Assembly: GCF_034190915.1 (NCBI RefSeq)
Contig: NW_026947486.1
Coordinates: forward strand, 18,440,001-18,504,000
DNA: 64,000 nt
Source of the DNA: Cavia porcellus
Lineage: Eukaryota > Chordata > Mammalia > Rodentia > Caviidae
Reading direction: 5' to 3'
The notes below the pieces were generated by a model, which saw only the letters and a list, made by a program, of their open reading frames with translations, was not told the origin of the DNA and ran no database searches. A program made the translations under genes and the position numbers. This document shows positions 58,157-64,000 of this stretch, one piece after another. Positions within the stretch are counted from its first letter, which is position 1. Each line of letters starts with the position of its first letter.

Positions 58157-59860
58157 ATTTCTAAGATGACTGTGTCAGATGAAATTGATTAGAGGAAAAG
58201 CCAGAACTGTTTCTGCCTGGTTATTTGAAGGTTTTCACTTGATGGTGGAGGTACTTGAGGTTTGAGTGTGAGGGAATTTGTAAGATTTTCTTGGCTGCAG
58301 GAGATACAGGCCCTTATTTAAAATTCTGTTTTCTTGGTTATGAATTGAGCTTTTTACAGATCTAGTTACCTAGTTCCCTTTCCTTAGACTTCTCTTATGA
58401 AGATGTTTGTTTGGCTAGTGAGAGGAAATTGAGTAGTTCCTTTTAAATGAAGAGGAAAGTCCACCTATGACAAGGGCCCAGACTGCCGTTGTTCATAATC
58501 CCTCCAGCAGGTCTGTCTTCTGGGCTTGCAGATTTGCCTTGCCAGGTGGCATTAGCAATCTGTTCAAGATGTCTATAACTTATTTTTCCTAACCTCTTTC
58601 CTTTTTCTGTCCTCTATTTTAAGGACCAGATGAGCCACATCTGTACTGTGCTTCTATAAAATGGTCTTTTAAGCATAAATCATCATTTGCTACCCACTGA
58701 AATTTAAGCTTAGATGGATTACCTAAGGAATAATCTAGAGATAACCAATTTAAATACACAATTTACATTAATTTTAGGGCAAATATATTATGTTTGTGAT
58801 CAGAAAGTTAGATTTTAGGTATCAGGAAAAAAGTCTCTTTGTAACAGGACAAATACACACATATATTTTCTATATATTTGTATGCTCCATAACTGTTAAC
58901 TCTTGGATCCATTTTACTACCATGAAACACAACTGTCCAAAATGCCATGGGACACGACCATCTTGGAAGTGAAATTAGGGTCTGGATGACAGTCATACCC
59001 TTCAGCTATTATACTTTTTCAGCTTTGTGAGCCATTTTAAACCACGCTCATTTTACTCTAGAGGTGTTTGTAATATTTTCCTGAGTAGATTCTCCAGAGT
59101 ACCACATGTCATTTTTCTTCTGACATCTTTTCTCTGAGCAGCTTTGATGATCTTTGAGGCAGGCTTCTTCCTGGGCTTTGTTGTTTTTAGCCCCTGGAAA
59201 CTATGGTCCTGTGTTTGCCCTCAACCCCACTTCCCACCCACCATGCTGCTGATGCCACAGACATACCGGACTCTGCTTATTTGAGCAACCCACTCATGCA
59301 GTACTCTGCTAAGGGTACTAGTGTCTATGTGAAGGCTCTTGGTTTTCTCATCATTCTGTTGAAGCTAGAGCCCCTTGGGTTTAGGAACTGCATGTTAACT
59401 TGTTTGGATTCCTGTGAAAAGCCTCGCTATTTACATTTACCTGAGATTCTAAACTGATTTCTTTCAAGCTAGCTGAGCTAAAAGACGAATCTGGGTAACA
59501 TTGTCCACATCACTTTATGAATTCCTCCTCCCTTATATCTTGCTACCAGATCCAGTTAGTAAAGTACCATCTTTTCTTAGGCCTCTTTTCCAGGAGATTT
59601 CTTGTTCCTTCAAGAACATGGATTCCTGATAAGATAGACTGCTCCTGGACTTGCCCTAACAGGTAAAAATCCCACTGGTATAATCGTTTTGTTTTCAGGT
59701 ATAGCATATGTGTAGATTATTGTATATGCCATAGTTTATACCTTACGTACATATTTTCCTGTTCCTCTCTCTCCTTGAGATTTTAAAGTTGTTTAGTTAC
59801 TGTAAGAAGCCTGGAGCTTAATTTTTACCTTTACCTAGACGTGGCTGTCTCCTGCATTCA
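58157..59860. other. Unique stretch, nothing recognised
   Basis: An 84-codon frame (59203-59457) follows a pyrimidine/TTTTTAG stretch near 59184-59190, which could be read as a splice acceptor. The frame has no recognisable domain and no matching donor, so I do not call an exon. Confidence 0.4.
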
Positions 59861-60960
59861 TCTGAAATGTTGAAATTAGTTTTATTTTTCTCTCTGCCTA
59901 AGCATTTATGCCTACTTTGGGCTCCAGTGTCTGCTCTACCTATCCATTGTTGCCAACTCGTAGAAGTTGACTTTTATTCTTCTCAAACCTTCCTTTATTT
60001 GTGTATCCTAGTTCAAGGATTATTATCCTCTTTTTCTAATTTCTTAAGGTGTAGGAACTTAGATTATTGACTTAAGATTTTTTATTTGCTAATGTAAGTA
60101 TTAATACAAAAAGCACCTCTCTCATCACAGTTTTAGCTTTATCCCACAAATTTTGATATATTTTTATTTTAATTTAGTACAGTATGTTTTATAAAACTTC
60201 CCTTGAAATTTATTTGGTTCATCGTTTATGTAGAAGTACTCTATTTAGTTTCTAAACGTTCAGAGATTTTTCCTGTTACCTTTCTTTTATTGGTTTCTAT
60301 TTCAATTCCATTGTTACCAGAAAATGCACTCTGTATTTTTAAATTTGTTTGTTTCATGACTTTACATGTGGCTCATCTTGTTATATTTTCTGTGAGTGAG
60401 TGAGTGAAACAAATGTGGTTTGTTGTTGGATGCAGTGTTCTCTAAGTATCCATTAACTCTCATTGGTTGCTAGTGTTGTTAGTTCTTACATGTCCTTGCT
60501 GTTTTGTCATATGTTGGATCTTGCTGATTTTTCAGATGTTCTTGAAAGGATGTTGAAGTCTCGAACTATAATTGTACATTTGTCTATTTCTCCTTTCAGT
60601 TCAGTCTGGTTTTACTTTACATATTTGCACCTCTCTTTAGTGCATATGCATTTAGAATTGTTATACCTTCTTGGTAGGTTAACCTTTTTATTATTATTTA
60701 ATGTTCCTTGTTTATAGTATTTATCTTTTCTTTGGTATTACTACAGCCACTCTTGCTTGCTTTTGAGTAATGTTTGCATTTAAATCTTCGACTTTTGCTT
60801 TTCTTATATTTGAAATAATTTTCGTGTATGCAGCATGTAATAAATAGGTCGGTTTTTTTAACCCACTCTGCTGATCGCTGTGATCATTGATTTAGACCAT
60901 TTACTTTTGGCAGCCCTGCAAAGATGTGTAGAACATCTGTCCTTAGAATGCATTTTCTAT
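59861..60960 (-). mobile_element. Old L1 LINE ORF2 fragment, antisense
   Basis: Phrases such as TCATCACAGTTTTAGCTTTA, CCCACAAATTTTGATATATT (about 60124-60165), TTACCAGAAAATGCACTCTG (about 60314) and ATTTATCTTTTCTTTGGTAT read as reversed L1 ORF2. All frames are broken. Confidence 0.65.
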
Positions 60961-61329
60961 ATTTGTGCCTGGCTTTTTCATAAGTGACTCTTTAAATATA
61001 TGGTATAAACAAAGTTTATTTGACAAAGAATTGAAAGTCCTGGATGCTAGCCCTTCTTTTGGCATGCAATAGTTTTTTGACATTGAGCAAATGATACCAT
61101 TTAGTTCTGTTTTAAAATGCTCTCTGGGTTCCTATTGGGTGCCAAGAGTTAGACATGGATAGTAAAGACACAAAGATGAGACACAGCATATTCCTTGCTT
61201 TCCAGGAATTTAGAGAGATAAGTTCAAATAATAATTTTAGGGGGAAAATGTTAATGGTTAGTATCAGGTTTGTACAATAGGAGTTAAGCAAGGCTTCTAA
61301 CAAGAGGTAATAGCTGAATTTATTTGTGA

Positions 61330-62300
61330 TATTTTCTTTTTTTAAGTTTATTGGTACAATTTAGGTATACAAAGTGACCGCATTCATTATAGGGAATTTA
61401 TATCTGTACATGGTGTATCTTATTGCCTCTTTTTTCCCCCATTCTCAACCCCTTTTAAAAAATCCCCTTCCCCTCCCTGTTCACAAAGCCCTGTTTTTAT
61501 TTTATGCCTTTTCTCATTTTTTGTGTCGCTTCTTTCCCTTTCCCCTCTCTCCTCCCTATTTCCCTTTTTTCTTTTGAACAGGTTCCTCCTATTTCACAAT
61601 ATGTATTGTATACGTATATTCTTGTTTACATTTTTAGTTTCTCACACCAGAGAAATAATGCAATATTTACATGTGTGCACAATTTATTTCACTTACGACT
61701 GTGGTATCAAGGACAATCCATTTAGCTATAAATGTCTCAATTTTTTCTTTCTTTATGGCTGAGTAATATTCAATTATATTTTTAAAAACTACATATATTT
61801 ATCCATTAATTGGTTGGTGGTTAAGTGGTGCTGCTATAAACATGAGTGCACGTATATTGTTGTGGTATGATGCTTTTAATTCTTTTAGAAAGATACCGAG
61901 AAAGGGAATAGCTAGGTCAAACGACACCACTAATCCTAGTTTTTTGAGGAATCTCCACACTGATTTCCACAGTGGTTGCACCAGCCTATACTCCTACCAG
62001 CAGTGGAGAGGGATTCCTTTTTCCCCACAGCCCTGCCAGCGTTTGTTATTAGTTGTTTTCTTGATAAGAGCCATTCTTTCCAGAGTGAGATGGATTCTCA
62101 GCATAGTTTTAATTTGTATTTCTCAAATGACCAGTGATGTTGAACATTTTTGTATATTTATTTGCCATTTGTACTACTTTTTCTGAGAAATGTCTGTCTC
62201 AGATGCTCATTTTGAATTGGGTCTTTAAATTTGGAGAGTGATTTTTTTCAGTTCTTTATGTATTCTAGATATTAGTCCTTTGTCTGAAGAACAGATTATC
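61330..62300 (-). mobile_element. L1 LINE 3' end, antisense
   Basis: The left part is the 3'UTR with its reversed G/A-rich tract (61430-61560). The minus strand at 61799-61981 encodes the C-terminal part of ORF2 (MQPLWKSVWRFLKKL, LAIPFLGIFLKELKASY, ALMFIAAPLN). 62000-62290 continues reversed ORF2. The short tail lies near 61330-61345. Confidence 0.85.
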
Positions 62301-63721
62301 TTCACATTTTAAATGCCCAATATAGACAACAGGTGAAGAAGTGGACAGAAAAAGAAAACTGAACATATTTGTATTTTTGTATCCTCATGTTTAAGGAGAA
62401 GTTAATGAAAAAAATCCAGCTCCCTTTCACCTCCTGTAGACACAAACATTGTGTAATCATGATATCCTCAGGCCTTGGCATCTTTTGAGTCTATTTGTAC
62501 CCAAATTATTTTATGATTCTTGGTTCTAGTGGTTTCTGAACTTTCAGCCTCCATCAGAGTTTTCATGGTTATGTTTATAAGTCTTCATAAATATTTCATG
62601 TCTTCATATATCAGTATTAATTATAGTCACTCTTCTGCTTTTGAGCTAATCATTTATATAATATATGCCTAAGGTAGATGTCAGGGAATGGGGTTAAAGC
62701 CTAGGCTTCAGAAGACTACCAAACTTAACAATGGATTTTTGTCACATTTATAATTCCTGTATTTACCCTGATAGTGTTTTTGAATATTGATAAATTTTAT
62801 AGTATTTATTTTCTTCTTCTTTAAACCACATTTATATTTTTCAGTAAGAATTAAAATAAATTGTACAAGTTCTTTAACCACCTTAATAATTCTTACTCCT
62901 TTGTGAGTTTCTTCTCCATTGCCTAAAGTTTTTCTGTAATTGGATGAATACTTGGTACAGATCACCAAAGCTACTGGGTACCCTCTCATGGTACCCTCTT
63001 CATTGAATCTTCCCTCCAAGAGTTTCTGGCTTGTGAAAGTAGAGCATGATAGAGTTGAGAATCAAAACTTCAGAGTAGGTAAAGGGTTGTGATTCATAAC
63101 CTTGCAGAAGGAAAAACTAAGAGGATGCTACTGAAGTAACAGGAACATTTTAAACAAAATTTGGTAGTAGCCAGTTATCACTAGAAGTATTGAAAATATG
63201 TAATGATTTTTTTCTATGATGAATTTAGGGAAATAAAGTATTTCTGACAGCTGTTGAAATGTTGAAGTGGATACCTAAAAGATTATGCAGAATTTATTTT
63301 CTAAATCCAAGAAAACAATTTCCTATTCTTCATTTTGGAGTGTAAGATAAATTTAGAAGACTTAAGAGGCAATGAGTAGGTTGGGGGTCTTATTATGTCA
63401 TTACCAGTTTTCCCATTGAAACAGCATGATGTATAGTGGGGAGATACAGCTTTGGGAATTGGCCCTTGAGTTCAAATTTCAGCTGCCTAAGGCTCTTCTG
63501 TATAAGTGGATAATATCTGTGGCAAGTAGGATTAAATAAATTCAAGTATGAGAAGCATCAACCACAACAAAATGTGCCCTATTGAGTGTAGTTGCCCTGA
63601 TATTTCTTTACAGCCCATCTGTATTTGGCTCCCCAAATTCATTGCTCATAACCTTCACATACTATCTGAAGTCTAATCATTCAGAATTACTTTCCATTTT
63701 TGTCTTCCTATTATACTTCTT
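62301..63721. other. Unique stretch, nothing recognised
   Basis: A 103-codon minus frame (62708-63019) is Lys/Ile-rich at its end and shows no domain; taken as chance. Confidence 0.45.
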
Positions 63722-63838
63722 TTAAAATGGGTTCTCACTAGGTTGCCAAGGCAGACCCTGATCTCTCGGGCTCAAATGATTCTCCTTCCTTAGCCTTCCA
63801 AATAACTGAAACTATAAATACACACATGCCAAGCCTCT
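63722..63838 (-). repeat. B1-type SINE, antisense, diverged
   Basis: ATGGGTTCTCACTAGGTTGC, GATCTCTCGGGCTCAAATGA and CACACATGCCAAGCCTCTGA. Confidence 0.7.
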
Positions 63839-64000
63839 GATTCTAGGTAATTCTGAACATATTGTGTCTTTCCATGCTCTCAAATGTGTTATACTCTTTA
63901 TCTTGGAGAATTCACTTTGGTCCAGGTTTGATTTTCTACTTGGCTCTGAAACTGAGTTTTGTTCATACTGAGGATGGATCCCAATTTGCAGATGGACTTG

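Noticed and set aside
59184..59457. Possible terminal exon (TTTTTAG followed by an 84-codon frame)
   Set aside because: Weak acceptor, no domain, no partner exons or polyadenylation signal nearby.

Overview
The window is nuclear DNA from a mammal, almost certainly a rodent. It is AT-rich, has no operon-like gene packing, and is full of retrotransposon copies. About two dozen copies are ID SINEs derived from tRNA-Ala (A-box like TAGCTCAGNGG, B-box like GTTCGATCC). The youngest ID copies end in an unusual fixed tail, GGTACCGATAAAAACGAAA, before the poly-A. Many others are B1-type or composite B1+ID SINEs. That mix fits the squirrel-related rodents (ground squirrel or marmot) best; this species call is inference. 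I found no intact protein-coding exon of a host gene.

Layout. 1-9.86 kb: unique non-coding DNA with scattered SINEs. 9.86-12.79 kb: a very young ERV2/betaretrovirus-like provirus. Its two 483-bp LTRs differ at one base and it has a perfect 6-bp target duplication. The interior keeps only the leader, about 290 codons of gag and the end of integrase, with an ID SINE where the rest of gag-pro-pol should be. 15-22.3 kb: an old L1 in sense orientation, hit by SINEs, by a processed pseudogene of the DNA-repair glycosylase MPG (minus strand) and by an LTR-like block. 22.6-24.4 kb: a (CA)n tract, then a strong CpG island that is the only convincing promoter of a host gene. 24.4-36.5 kb: mostly unique, intron-like sequence with SINEs and old L1. 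It includes a 244-bp inverted copy of a sequence about 360 bp away, flanked by a perfect 17-bp direct repeat. 36.5-38.7 kb: a complete but old MaLR-type LTR element. 39.5-41.2 kb and 47.6-62.3 kb: antisense L1 pieces. Among them, 50.94-54.26 kb is a HAL1-like element (L1 5'UTR, ORF1, tandem A-rich repeats, no ORF2) nested in an older L1 with its own target duplication. 62.3-64 kb: unique sequence.

No genes here work together in a pathway. Most of the readable information is the history of nested insertions. The points most worth follow-up are the SINE-containing young provirus, the target-site-duplicated inverted copy at 28.6 kb, the ORF1-only L1, and the transcript driven by the CpG island at 23-24.4 kb.
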